Assembly (NCBI GenBank): GCA_004154925.1
Contig: QJNS01000229.1
Location: 60,517 to 124,516 of the forward strand
Reading direction: 5' to 3'
Origin: Monosporascus cannonballus
Lineage: Eukaryota > Ascomycota > Sordariomycetes > Xylariales
DNA length: 64,000 nucleotides
Position numbers and translations under genes: made by a program. Below the pieces are notes generated by a model that saw only the letters and a list, made by a program, of their open reading frames with translations, did not search any database and had not been told where the DNA came from. Of this stretch, positions 36,701 to 48,465 are shown piece after piece. Each line of letters starts with the position of its first letter. Position 1 is the stretch's first letter.

Positions 36701-38449
36701 TTCTTTTTATATGAACTGAAAAAAGTCGAATTTAATTACGGTATTCTAAATAAGGAATTTATAGCTATTATTATAGCTTTTCGAAAATTCTGGCATTTCT
36801 TAAAGGGAAACTTATATCAAATCAAAGTTTATACGAATTATCAAAATTCTATTTGATTTACTACGATTAAAGAACCTATAAAAGAATAACTTTATTACGC
36901 GGAAAATTAGCGAACTTTAATTTCATCATTATTTATAAAAAAAGCTTAAAAACGGCAAAGCCGATACTATAAGTAAGCGACCAGATTTCGAAAAAAAATT
37001 GGTCAAAGTTAGCTATACGATTTTTAATACCATTATAAAGAATATTTACGTCTACGATAAATTGCGAAAATTTAGACAGTATTCTTTGATATGTATCAAA
37101 GAGTTCAACAGTATAACGATAGTTTTTTAAAAGACCAAAAAACAGACGAAATATAAGTTCTAAAAGAAATACCGTAAGAATTTGGTACGAAAAATATACG
37201 AACATCAGTTACATAAATATCTAGAGATTTACAAAACTCTAGAACGACTTTAACGTATATATTCTTTTTTTAATATAAAAATTATGGTCTAAAAAGTACG
37301 AGGATAATACGACCTTTGTAATAAGGCTAAGATACGACTATATAAACTATGCAAAAAATTATAACTATTACTAGTTGCGAAACGATCGTAATATTTAGTT
37401 ATATTCGACTTTATCACCAATTTTCTATATTAAAAGATCTCGTTACAGGAATATATTACGCCAGCATTTTTGTAATCGTCGATCGATTTCTAAAATTCAC
37501 TTATTTCTTATTATATTATAAGGATATAAACATCGAATAAATAATATACATTTTTTTCAGATACATTTTTAGTATATACGGATTACTAATCAAAATTATT
37601 TCAAATCAAGGATCAATATTTGCATTAAAGTTTTAGCATAGATTTATAATATAAATCGGCTTAAATTACAAATTATTTAGCATTTTTATACTATAAACAA
37701 ATATATAGATAAAACGAATAAATTAAACTTTGGAAACTTACTAACAATATTATATTAATTATGAACAAAATTACTAGATTAAGAATTACTAATCGCATAA
37801 CTGATATATACTACCAGTTATTATAAAAGCATTAAAATAATACTTATAAACGTTAATTTTAGATTTATTTCGAGAATTTACAGAAAAATATTCGATAACG
37901 ATTTAATTAATGTTAAAGCAATCCCTATATTAACATATTTTAAATAGTTATATTAAGAAATAAAAATAAAACTGGAATTCGTATATAATTAGATAAAAAA
38001 GTTTTATAGCCAAAAAAGATTAAAGGAATTAACTTTCGAAAAAAAAGATAGTTGATTTCGTCACTAAAAATATTCAGATAAAAAAACTTAGCAAAAAATT
38101 CGATTTGAAGTATATCGGTCTATATAAAATCGTTAAACAATTTCAAAAAATAATTATTAATTAAGACTTTTACTAAAGGTTAAATTCTATCCAGTTTTTT
38201 ATATTTTCTTATTTAAGTTAATAGCAGATACCATAAAAGTATATGCGATATAAGACGACGTCAAAGTAAAGGATAATACGGTGTACAAAGTAAAAAGGAT
38301 ATTCTATATAAGAAAAGCGAATGGCCTTATCTAGTACTTTATTAAGTGGAAAAAGCACCCGGATTTCGAGAACATCTAGGAACCCACCAAAAATCTGATT
38401 GGAGCCTAACGCCAATTAAAGAATTTTTACTAGTAACGACGAGCGTATT

Positions 38450-38800
38450 CTAATTAACGGCCGACTAATCAGTAATATCGACTTCGGACTAGCCGGCCGA
38501 AAGTACGGCCTGTATTAACGTGGTAACTGCGATAACATCTTCCAACTATTCCTATTCTTTTTCGAAACGCTTAAATTTCTCTATCGCTTCCGCGCTTTAA
38601 ATACAATAACGGAGTATTTTAATTCCAAGTTAACGATAAAGCTTTTTCTATTTTCGCAAGCGGCTTAAACGACTAAATAATTCGTTAAAACGTTATTAAG
38701 TTTTCAAATATTTCTTTTTAATAATACGTTCTTTCAATTCCAAACGATTTTTCTCAACGACAAACTTTTTGTATTCAAATTCGGAAAGACTAAAAAGTTT
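38450..38800 (-). pseudogene. Antisense coiled-coil-like ORF remnant of element C
   Basis: The minus-strand frame reads RLELKERIIKKKYLKT, two TAA codons, RFNELFSRLSRLRK, TAG at 38650-38648, KKLYR, then AEAIEKFKRFEKE and LEDVIAVTTLIQAVLSAG with further TAG/TAA where Gln fits. Ends near 38450. Same position and motif as in A, B, D and E. Confidence 0.65.
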
Positions 38801-39087
38801 ATAAAAATCCCTATAAACTGTATAAAATAAACATTTTTTCCGAATTATAATAAACTTTACAAATTTTGTGTGCAGATTTGTAACGAAAATAAAAAATTTT
38901 TAAAAATATAATAAAACCAAAGCGATTAATATATTTTAAAAAAACCAAATTATTAATACATTTACGAAATCAAGATTCCTTAACACGACCCGACATAATA
39001 AATATAAAAAAGGGAAAGATGCCTACTAGAATTAATGAACGGACGATTTGATCTTTAGAAACAAAGATCCTAGAAAGTGAAAGATTG

Positions 39088-39392
39088 TATTACGACCTAA
39101 CGGTTTTAGCTCCTGGGAAACGGTCGGAACTGTTGGAAAGCTAAGCTTCGACGAAGCTAAAAAGTTACGTAACTAGCTCAAAAAGCTTAAAGAGTCTAAC
39201 TGGTCAAGGGAGCTTAAGTCAGTTGAGCATTAAAAGGGCTTAAAGAGACTTAGAAAAACTTAATTAAGAAAATTTCATTAAGATATAATAAACTGCTTAA
39301 GATCAAAATACAATATATACATTTATTATTTTTATAATTTAAATAATACCAGTTTATAATAATATATCGTTACTTAAAACGCTTTTAGTATT
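39088..39392 (+). repeat. 3' LTR of element C, first piece
   Basis: 305 bp of the 3' LTR before the first mini-element insertion. It continues at 39541-39569 and 46857-46938; the three pieces sum to 416 bp, exactly the 5' LTR length. Confidence 0.88.
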
Positions 39393-39535
39393 TGTTATGG
39401 CTGCACTATACCATTACACCACCAGAGCAAAAGATCGATAGAATGATCGCAATTGTAGCAATCATCCTAGTACTTACAGCTATATATATATACTCGTACA
39501 TGTTGGAAGACATTACGAGTGACCAGGCCGTAACA
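39393..39535 (+). mobile_element. Mini-element copy 1 (143 bp)
   Basis: Begins TGTTATGGCTGCACTATACC and ends CAGGCCGTAACA, flanked by GTATT (39388-39392, 39536-39540). Same sequence family as 33625-33754 in the opposite orientation, with differences mostly transitions plus a longer 3' part. Confidence 0.85.
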
Positions 39536-39569
39536 GTATTACGAAACGTAATACGTTATTGTATTTATT

Positions 39570-39986
39570 TGTTACGGATCCCCGAATGGACCCGTTCTGG
39601 AGGCCCCAGGGCTGCAGAAAAGGGAAAAGCTCTATATTCTAAGTTACATGACTTAAAGTGATTTAACTGATTTATTAGATCATACAAATTATTGTGATCT
39701 AGGTAATCTAACAAATTTAAAAGATCAATATTATACCAGTAAAATGGAAAAAGGTATAAGATTTCAGGTTTCCTATATAAATAATTACCTATTTAGTCCC
39801 GCTTTTTAGCTATTAATTTAAGCTTTTAGCCAGAGGCAACCGTACCGTTCTTTAATTAAGAAAGGAGTACCGTAAAATCTCCTTAACGAATATATTAAGT
39901 TATTCCTTGCCTTATTATTACTTACAAATTAAAACCTTTTTCGGATATTATTTATATTATTAGATGATATATAATAAGTTCGTTAT
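39570..39986 (+). repeat. 5' LTR of element D
   Basis: 417 bp, outer end GC-normal, AT-shifted inward. Confidence 0.88.
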
Positions 39987-42900
39987 ATTTTAATAATTCC
40001 TTAATTAATAGCCGACGAATAATTTAAGGCCTAATTAGGCATAAATTTTCCGGAATTTAATGAAAACAATATTATAAAACGATATTTAAAAAACAAATAA
40101 TATATCCGATTCCCGTTATTAGTTAATAAAAAATTAATAATCGGATTAAATAATTTACCGCTTATTAAAAAAATTCTTTAATTAATTGATAATATGGTTT
40201 TACTTATTATTTGATCTTAAGGAAAATTATTTTCGTAATCCAGATAATAACTTATCCCGGCTTTTAAAAATATTATCGAGGTTTAGGGAAAGGAGTCGGA
40301 GGAAAAGGTGATTAAAAAAGGAACTAAGGAAAAATATGGAGCCGAGATCTTAAAAGGAAAAAAAAAAACTTAGTACGGAAAGAAAATTGGATTTTTTGGC
40401 CCAGAAAGTTCAGAGCCTGGAATAAGAAAATGCCCGATTCGTTCAGGGAAAAAAACCGACTTTTTTTTTAGTTTGGCTCGGCCAGAGGACGAAGCCAAGG
40501 GGCTGGCTACCGACCACCCTTAGTGGACATAGGACGAATATAAAAAAGAACCTCGATCCTACCACTATTCGGCGCCAACCGGACACGGGAAGGAATTATT
40601 TTACCTTCTGGTTATTACGGAATGCCAAACGTTAAGGGCTATAAGCTAATTTCCCTTAAGCTTTATAACGGGTCGGAAAATCCTGATGGATTTTTGGTTC
40701 AGGCTAGGCTTTATTTTAAATTTTATAAAAGCTTTTTAACGAAAAATTATTAAAAAATAATGGCCATTTTTTAGTTATTAACCGGACGAATCCGAAAATA
40801 ATTCGAACTTATTTTAATGGATTATCTTAAAAGATATCCAAAAAAGTTTTCGGATTTTATTAATTATATTTTTAACAAATACGAAAATTTTGAAAAAAAA
40901 ATAAAAACCTTATTTGGAAATCTAGATAAAAAATAAGATATTATTAAGCAATTTTATTTTTTTATTAAATTAAGTTAGCCGTTAAATATATAACTAAATT
41001 TAACCGTTTGGCCGCCGTTTCGAATTTACCGGAAAACGCGTTATTTTACCCTTATTACGATAACTTAAAACTTTTAATTAAGGATAAAATATATAAAGTA
41101 CTTAAAGTTAGGTTTTTTGCGGAATATACCGATAAAATTATTATTATTAATAAACGAATTTTCGACCGGTATTTCGAAAAAAAAAGACCGGCAAACAAAA
41201 TAATAATAAGGGTTCGAAAAGCCAAAATAAAAAAGATAAAGGTAAGCTTTAAAAGAAAATAAGTTCCGTTTTGAAAAAACCTAAGAAAAACAAATTTAAA
41301 ATAGAATATTTTAATTATAGCAAAAAAGGGCATTTTAAAAGTAAATATTATTCCCCTGCCAAAAGGAATTTTAAAAAAAGAAAAATTTCTTAATTTTAAA
41401 AAAAAAGTTAAAATAATAAAATAAAAAATAAATAATAAGGCAAAAAAAAAGGAAAAAAAGGTTAATTCGATTTCCTCTTAGCCAGAATTCATTATTACCA
41501 TAATTATTTAAATTTAAAACGATATCCTAAAATATAAGGATTATTTAATTTGCCAGGATTTTAAAGTTAAAACTTATAAGTATTACTTAGGATAAATAAT
41601 TTCCAAAATAGCCATAAGGCTAAAATATTAATATTACTTTAATTCCCAGAAATATAAGATATATATAAAAGACGGTTAATTTTAATTAAATATTAATAAT
41701 TATAAATAATTATCTTCAGAACTTTATAAGTTCCCAAAATGCATTATTTACCAAAAGACGTTATCGGTAAACCTTTATAACTTATTACATTTTACCGCTT
41801 ATTATTAAAATGATTATTTTGTTTATTTCCGAACTAAAAAAAATAATAATTTTTAACCCGGATAAAATAATAAGATCTTTACTGAATTAAATAATAAATG
41901 CCGATATACAGAAATTCTACGATAATTAAAATATCTAAAGTTTTATTATATGTACCTTAAGTCAAAACGGAATTAAAAAGCTATATCGTAAGGATATTTA
42001 TATTATTTTCCGATATTTTGCGTTTAATATAAGTTTTTAAATATGGGAATATTTTTTTTGGAAAATCACTTTTTTGCTTCCATAACCCAGAAGATATAAA
42101 ACCAAAGGATAAATTAGGAAAAAAATCTAATTTTGAAACCTTAATGCAAATATAATAAGAAAATATGGTTCCGGTACAAGAACGATTAATATACCAAATA
42201 TGCTGTTAAAAAAGTTCGCAAATAAAAATTCGTTTAAGCCGGACGGTATTAAAAATTAAAAAATTACCGAAGTTTTCGAAATTAAGGTACCGAAAAACCT
42301 TAATTTATAAAACCTTATACGAAATAACCAAAGGATTACGCAGCTAAATAAAGATTTTTTTTCAGTACAGGAACAAAACGTTTAAGGTTATAATTAATTT
42401 AAAAGCCGAAAAAAAATTTATTTTTCTTTTAATAATAATAAAATATTAGATTTTCTGGAAGTATAAGTTAAAATCTTATAAGTTACATATAATAAATAAA
42501 AGCTTATTTACGTATAATAATAAACGAATTTTTCGAAAAACTGAAAAATTTCCGGTATAAATTTAAAAATACCAAAAGTAAATCTTATTAGATATTACTA
42601 ATATTTCCGAATACGATATTATCTTAGGAATATTATAATTTAGATTTAGTAACTTATATATCGACTGGAAAAGCTAAATATTTTTATAGGAATAAAAACG
42701 AAAGTTATCCGAAAAAAATAATTAAGAAATTTGCTATATTATCAAAAAAATCCAGATTATAAATCAGATTTCCAAGGTATTATTTGAATATCGACGATTC
42801 AAAAAATTATTTAAAAATAAAGAAAACCATAAGTTATTATTATATGGTTAATAAGATTATAAAATATTTATTAAAAAAGGATATTATCCTAAATTCCATA

Positions 42901-45719
42901 AGATTTACTATATAAACCTTAATAAATTAAAAGTTTTATAAAAAAATATTTAACTTAACCTAAAAAAAGGATATATTTAATTTTTTGATTTTTTTATTAA
43001 ATACCTTATTTTTATAGTATTAAAAATTAAGGATAAAAAGTAAAAAATTAATAAAAACGGAAACCTAATTTTTAAAAAAGTAATCGATTACCAATAATTA
43101 AACGATATTACTATTAAAAACGGATATTTTCTAACCCTTATAAGTACGTTAAAAAAGAATACTAACAAAATAAAATAATTTATTACACTTAATTTCCGAA
43201 ACGGATATTACCGTATTAAAATAACTAAAAAAGAAAAATGGAAAACGGCATTTAGAATAATATATAGATTTTACAAATATAAAGTAATACCTATAGGATT
43301 TATTAATATTTTCGCCAACTTTTAACGTTTAATAATAATTACGTTCAGAAAATTTCTGGATAAATTTGTTATTGTTTATTTTGACGATATCCTTATTTAT
43401 TTTGAAACTTTGGAAAAATATAAGGAACATATTGCCTAAATGCTTTAAACGTTAAATAAAGCAAATATCCGAATTAACCCGGCCAAAAATATATGGCATA
43501 TATAAAAACTGGACTTTCTGGGATATATTTTTATTTCCGGCCAAATTTAGATTTAACGCTTTAAGATAAAAGCAATTAAGAACTAGCTTATTCCCAATAA
43601 AACGACCGTTATAAATATCCAATAAATTTTAGGATTTACGGGTTATGTACATAGCCTAATTAAGAAATACAGAGATATTATTAGGCCATTAACAAAACTT
43701 ATTATTAAGGAATACGTTAGAAAAGAATTCGAACTCCTAAAGGAAATAAAAAAAGTATTCCGGAAATTAAAGAAAATAATTATTAGTAAATTAATAATAA
43801 AAATGCCAAACTTAAACAAAAAAAAACAACTAAAGATAAATATTTTAAAATATGCCTTAAGTACAGTTTTAAAGTAATAAGAAAATAACGGCAAATGGTA
43901 TCCAGTAGCCTATTATTTAAAAGTATTTCGAAACGTAAAATTTAGATACCAGATTTACGACAAAAAGTTATTAGTAATTATTAATGCTTTTAAGGAGTAA
44001 AAATTTTTTTTAACGGAACGAAAAAACCTTTTGATATTTATTTTAATTATAAAAACCTTATTTAATTTATGAAAACATAAAAATTAAATAAACGATATAA
44101 AAGATAAATAATTTTTCTGTTTAGATTTAACTTTAAAATATATTATATTAAAGGAAAAAAAAATATCCAAGCGGATATTTTTAATTGCAGAAAAAATTAC
44201 GATTCCAAAATCCCTAAAAAAAATATGTAAATATTATAATATAATAAGGACGGTACCGTATAATTGTGTAAAATAATAAAAATATTAACGCCCGAACTTT
44301 TGATACGGTTCCGAAATTCTTACGATACGGAAGAACAAAAAAAAGTTTAATAATTAAAAGAATAATTAAAGGATTAATTACTGTACCATAACAAAATTTA
44401 TGTTTTTAAGGAATAACAAAAACAGTTTATAAAGGAATTTTATAAAAACCTATTATATGGATATTAAGGAATTTTTAAAATTATTAAACGGTTATAAAAA
44501 CGATATAACTTTCCAAAGTTATATCGTATAATTAAAAAGGTAATTAAAAATTATAACGTTTATAATAAGGCCAAAGTAATATGCCATAAGCTTTACGGGC
44601 TATTATAATCTATTAACATTTTTAATAAGGTATAAAATATTATAATTTAGGATTTTATTATTAATTTATTATTATTTAAAAACTTAGTTACCGGAGTCGA
44701 ATACGACGGAATATAAGTGATTGTTAATAGATTTATTAAATATGGGTACTTTTTATTTTTTAAAGGAAATATAACGGCAAAATAATTGGCTTACGCCTTT
44801 ATTAAATATTACCTCGATAAGTACGGAATATTAAAAAAATTATTTCTGATAGAAATACGTTATTTATTTCGAAATTCGGTATTAGCTTCTTTAAACAAAT
44901 AAGTACTAAGCTTAAGTTTTTAATAATATAATATTTTTAGATAGATAACCAAACCGAAAAATTAAATTAGATTTTGGAATAATATTTTCGGAATTATGTT
45001 AATTATTAATAAAATAATTGGGTAAAGCTTTTATTATTGGCACAAATCGCTTATAATACTTCCGTTAACGGGGATATAGGCATATCTCCTTATACGGCTA
45101 TATACGGACATAATGCAAAGGTAAAACGACCCAAATAATCGCTTAATAAGGTACCAAAAATTGTTACGATTATCCCAAGAATAAAGATATTAACGATAGA
45201 AATCAAAATAATTTAAGCCCGTTTCCAAAACGAATTACGATTTTTCCAATAACGAATAACCCAGTATTACAATAAAAAAAAATTAAAAGATTAATTTTAA
45301 CGAAAAAAAACAAGGTTTATTTATTATGCCAAAAACAAAACGCGATTTCGAATATTTTATAAATTAAAACAAAAAGACTTAACGACAAGTTTAATTTCAA
45401 AAAGCTTAATCCGTTTAAGGTTAAAGAAATTATTTTTAAAATTAATTATTAATTATCGTTATCCAAAAATATAAAAATACACCTTATTTTCCATATCTTT
45501 TTGCTTAAACCAGTACCCAAGAACGCCCCGTTAGAAATAAATTTAAAATTCGAAAAAGATTTAAATAAATACGAAATTAAACAAATATTGGATTCCAGAA
45601 TAATTAAAAATAAATTCCAGTACTTAATTAAATAAAAAGGATATTTACATAAAGAAAATACGTAAAAATTATTTAACTATTTGACGAATACGATAAACCT
45701 AGTTAAAACGTTTTACTGC

Positions 45720-46338
45720 CAAAATCTTAACCGATTATTTCCAATATGGCTAAGGTCGCAGGCGATAACGGTCCCCCATTTAAATCCAAACCTTCGGCGT
45801 TCTAGTCGAAGGAAATAAACGCCTTTGTTATGGCGTTTATCTTTGAAGTAAGCTGCGCTTGTTCCGTTTCCATATAACGTCGCTTTTTTTCCATCTTTTC
45901 CCGCTTCTTTAGCTGGTTTAGTTCGTAACCTTCGAAAAACAGCTGTAACCCTTTTTCCTTTAAAATGTTTTCCTAACGACGTAAGCGTTATAGTTTATTT
46001 ATTTTTTTCGATATTTCCTTTTGAAATTTTCGTTATAATTTTACGAATTTGTTTTTAGCAATACGACGTTCCTTTTAAAGGCGGTTACGTTTGGAATTAA
46101 TATTTTTTAACGAAAACATAATAATTGTTAATTCGTTATAATAACGTTAACGACGGGTATAATAATAACAACTTAAAATGTTCTTTATCATAAAGTATTT
46201 AGATTTCCCAAATAAAAAGTAATTAAAATAAGGTAATACCTTAAATCCAAACTTGAAAATATAAGCAAACCGGTTATCGCGAATCTGATGCTGGTTTGTA
46301 CGGGAAAGGCGCGCCGGTTTTTCTATTCGACCCGCCAT
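45720..46338 (-). pseudogene. Antisense coiled-coil-like ORF remnant of element D
   Basis: Minus-strand frame from an ATG at 46338 (MAGRIEKPARLSRTNQHQIR). After several TAA/TAG codons it reads KKINKL, stop, RLRR, TAG at 45975-45973, ENILKEKGLQLFFEGYELNQ, then KKREKMEKKRRYMETEQAQ and KINAITKAFISFD, ending near 45720. The second half is an uninterrupted charged, probably coiled-coil helix. It aligns over about 31 residues with the element B remnant without gaps, although the LTR families differ. Confidence 0.68.
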
Positions 46339-46433
46339 AATAAGTTGGCGGTAAAAAAAACAGTTTTCAATTGGAAAGAAGGAATGCTTACTTTTTTATC
46401 TTTGGGACAAAAATCCTGAGAAAAGGAGAATAG

Positions 46434-46851
46434 TATTACGGATCCCCGAATGGACCCGTTCTGAAGGCCTTAGGGCTGCAAAAAAAAGAAAAGTTCCACA
46501 TTTTGAGTTATGTAACTTAAAATAATTTAACTGATTTATTAAATTATACAGATTACTGTAATTTAAATGATTTAACAGATCCAAAAGATTAATATCATAC
46601 CAATAAAATAAAAGAAGATATAAAACTTCAGGTTTCCTATATAAATAGCCACTTACTTAATTCCGTTTTTTAACTATTAATCTAAGCTTTTAACCAAAGG
46701 TAACCGCACCGTTTTCTAATTAAGAAAGGAGTACCGTAAAATCTCCTTAACGAACATACTGAGTCATTCCTCGCCCTATTGTTACCTGCAAATCAAGACC
46801 CTTTTCGGATACTGCTCATATTACCAGGTGGTGTATGACAGGTTCGTTACA
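46434..46851 (+). repeat. 3' LTR of element D
   Basis: 418 bp. The outer 3' part keeps normal GC (from about 46740), the inner part is AT-shifted. Confidence 0.88.
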
Positions 46852-46856
46852 TTATT

Positions 46857-46938
46857 ACTTAGATTCTTACGATATTTCTGCCAACATAAACTCGTACGAC
46901 TTAGATTTAATAGTTAGTTAAACAGTTTAGCTGTTATA
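46857..46938 (+). repeat. 3' LTR of element C, last piece
   Basis: Final 82 bp of C's 3' LTR, ending TTTAGCTGTTATA, followed by TATTA. Confidence 0.85.
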
Positions 46939-46943
46939 TATTA

Positions 46944-47315
46944 TTAAATATTTTTATTATAGCATTTTTTAAAAATTACTAAAAAAAGTAACAGTTAAAG
47001 AACGTATCGGCTATTTATCGACTTTAAATAAAGCCTAATATCGTAAGCTTAAGTCTTTCGTGCCTGTATTTAAAAAAGATTTATTTTATAACGTATTTAG
47101 TATTCGCTATAAAACCTTTTAACGATATATTCGAGCTTTTTGCTATACGAATTGATTTGTTACGTTTCGATTGCAGCTGTTTTTTTTTACTTAAAAATTA
47201 TTTATCAACAAAACTGTCAGCAATTTTCGACTTAAATAAGCGAAATTTTATAAAGATTAAATTTTGAAATCATAAATATAAATCTTTTAAATTAAAAAAA
47301 TCTAGGTTACCGGCG
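46944..47315. other. AT-rich spacer
   Basis: No gene recognised; probably degraded repeat. Confidence 0.45.
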
Positions 47316-47680
47316 TATTACGACCCAAACCGAGGTCCGTCGCAAGAAATGGACGAATCTATATAGACGAGTTACGTGATTTAGATCTCTCTTAGCATTA
47401 AGATCTAAAGTAAATTCATACAAAATCACTCCTATCTAAAAAGGTTAAACCGATAATAACTTTAACATTTAATTAAAATATGATTGACCGATAAAATATA
47501 TATATCAGTTGTAGTCCGAATTAAAATAATAATATATAATATAATTTCGTTATCTTAAATATCTTTGATATTATAAAACTTAATAAAGTTATTTTATTAC
47601 TTAAATTCTGACAATACTTTTGCTAATATAAACCCGTATAACTAAGATTTAAAAGTTGGTTAAACCTTTTAGTTGTTATA
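47316..47680 (+). repeat. Solo LTR of the main Gypsy family
   Basis: 365 bp from TATTACGACCC to TTAGTTGTTATA, with the family 3' signature. Flanking 5-mers are CGGCG and TAGCA, which differ only by three C-to-T or G-to-A changes and so may be a RIP-altered target duplication. Confidence 0.7.
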
Positions 47681-48333
47681 TAGCAGCTATTATTAGTAGT
47701 GTCATTATATATATAAAATCAATAAAAAAACTAAATTGTATTAATAATTGCTCGTAAAGAGTAAAGATCAATATTTTAAGATACGTTATTCAGTATTATC
47801 GATAAATCTCTTAATATTTATAGAAAACGCTTGCGATTTATTATAATAACGTTGTATTAAAAATATATTATTTCCGTTACAAATAAGTAAATATAATTTT
47901 ATCGCGAAAATAAGAATAAAAATAAAATATAGTAGAGAACAATACTACTGTTTATATTATAGTAAATATGTAAATTATTTTAGAATATCGAAATATTTAT
48001 ATAACAATGTTAATTTTTAATTCATCGAATTTAAATACACTCCAAATTATAGTGTAGATATATACGAGTAAAACCATAATATATTACACGTTAAGTTTTG
48101 TAAATCTATATAGAAAATACAAATTGTAATATTAGAATAATAATTACGTAAATTAATAAATTTTATCTTTTTACGTTATTAGAATATTGTTATAATTAAC
48201 GAGTGTTTTATAAAGTGATAATTCTTTACCGTCGTATTTTTTTAGTTTGGTTGTTTGTTAATCGTTTATTAACGTAGTAGTTTTTTATAGGTTAGCTAGA
48301 AAACAACAGGTTTAGCGAAGTGAGAAGTATTTG
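47681..48333. other. AT-rich region without recognisable gene
   Basis: Very AT-rich, no open frame or named repeat. Confidence 0.45.
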
Positions 48334-48347
48334 CTTACCTTAGCTAG

Positions 48348-48465
48348 CTTAGGCCTCTCTGGCTCGTTTTCCCAATTTTTTCAAAGTCACTCAAGTACTG
48401 CTCCATAACGCTAAATATTAACCAATTAAATCCCAAATCCCCGTAACGAGCCAGCGAGGCCTAAG
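48348..48465 (-). repeat. Foldback unit, left copy
   Basis: 118 bp whose own ends are inverted repeats (CTTAGGCCTCTCTGGCTCGT...ACGAGCCAGCGAGGCCTAAG). Confidence 0.75.

Larger units (their letters stand above)
39570..46851 (+). mobile_element. Gypsy LTR retrotransposon D, different LTR family
   Basis: LTRs at 39570-39986 (417 bp) and 46434-46851 (418 bp), with TTATT duplicated at 39565-39569 and 46852-46856. Length 7,282 bp. The LTR (TGTTACGGATCCCCGAATGG...GGTTCGTTACA) is unrelated to A, B, C and E. Gag includes an open stretch at 41008-41262 and a zinc knuckle near 41305-41350 reading YFNYSKKGHFKSKY, with each expected Cys now Tyr. Reverse transcriptase is at about 43080-43400 with an intact YFDDILIY near 43376; the integrase C-terminal part is near 45040 (LAQIAYNTSVNGDIGISPY). 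An antisense remnant precedes the 3' LTR. Frames carry many stops. Confidence 0.92.
32126..46938 (+). mobile_element. Gypsy LTR retrotransposon C with four nested insertions
   Basis: The 5' LTR (32126-32541, 416 bp) and a split 3' LTR (39088-39392, 39541-39569 and 46857-46938, together 416 bp) are flanked by TATTA on both sides (32121-32125, 46939-46943). Removing the four insertions, each with its own duplication, leaves about 6.9 kb, the same as element B. Plus-strand reverse transcriptase is readable near 35880-36240 (LITEIKNRLYDAKW, and CYFDNIF at about 36185-36205). Frames are broken by stops. The insertions are a solo LTR at 33265, a mini-element at 33625, a second mini-element at 39393, and element D at 39570. 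Confidence 0.9.

Noticed and set aside
39392..39661. 89-codon frame with a membrane-like helix
   Set aside because: Spans the mini-element, a piece of C's LTR and the start of D's LTR, so it is a chance product of nested insertions.
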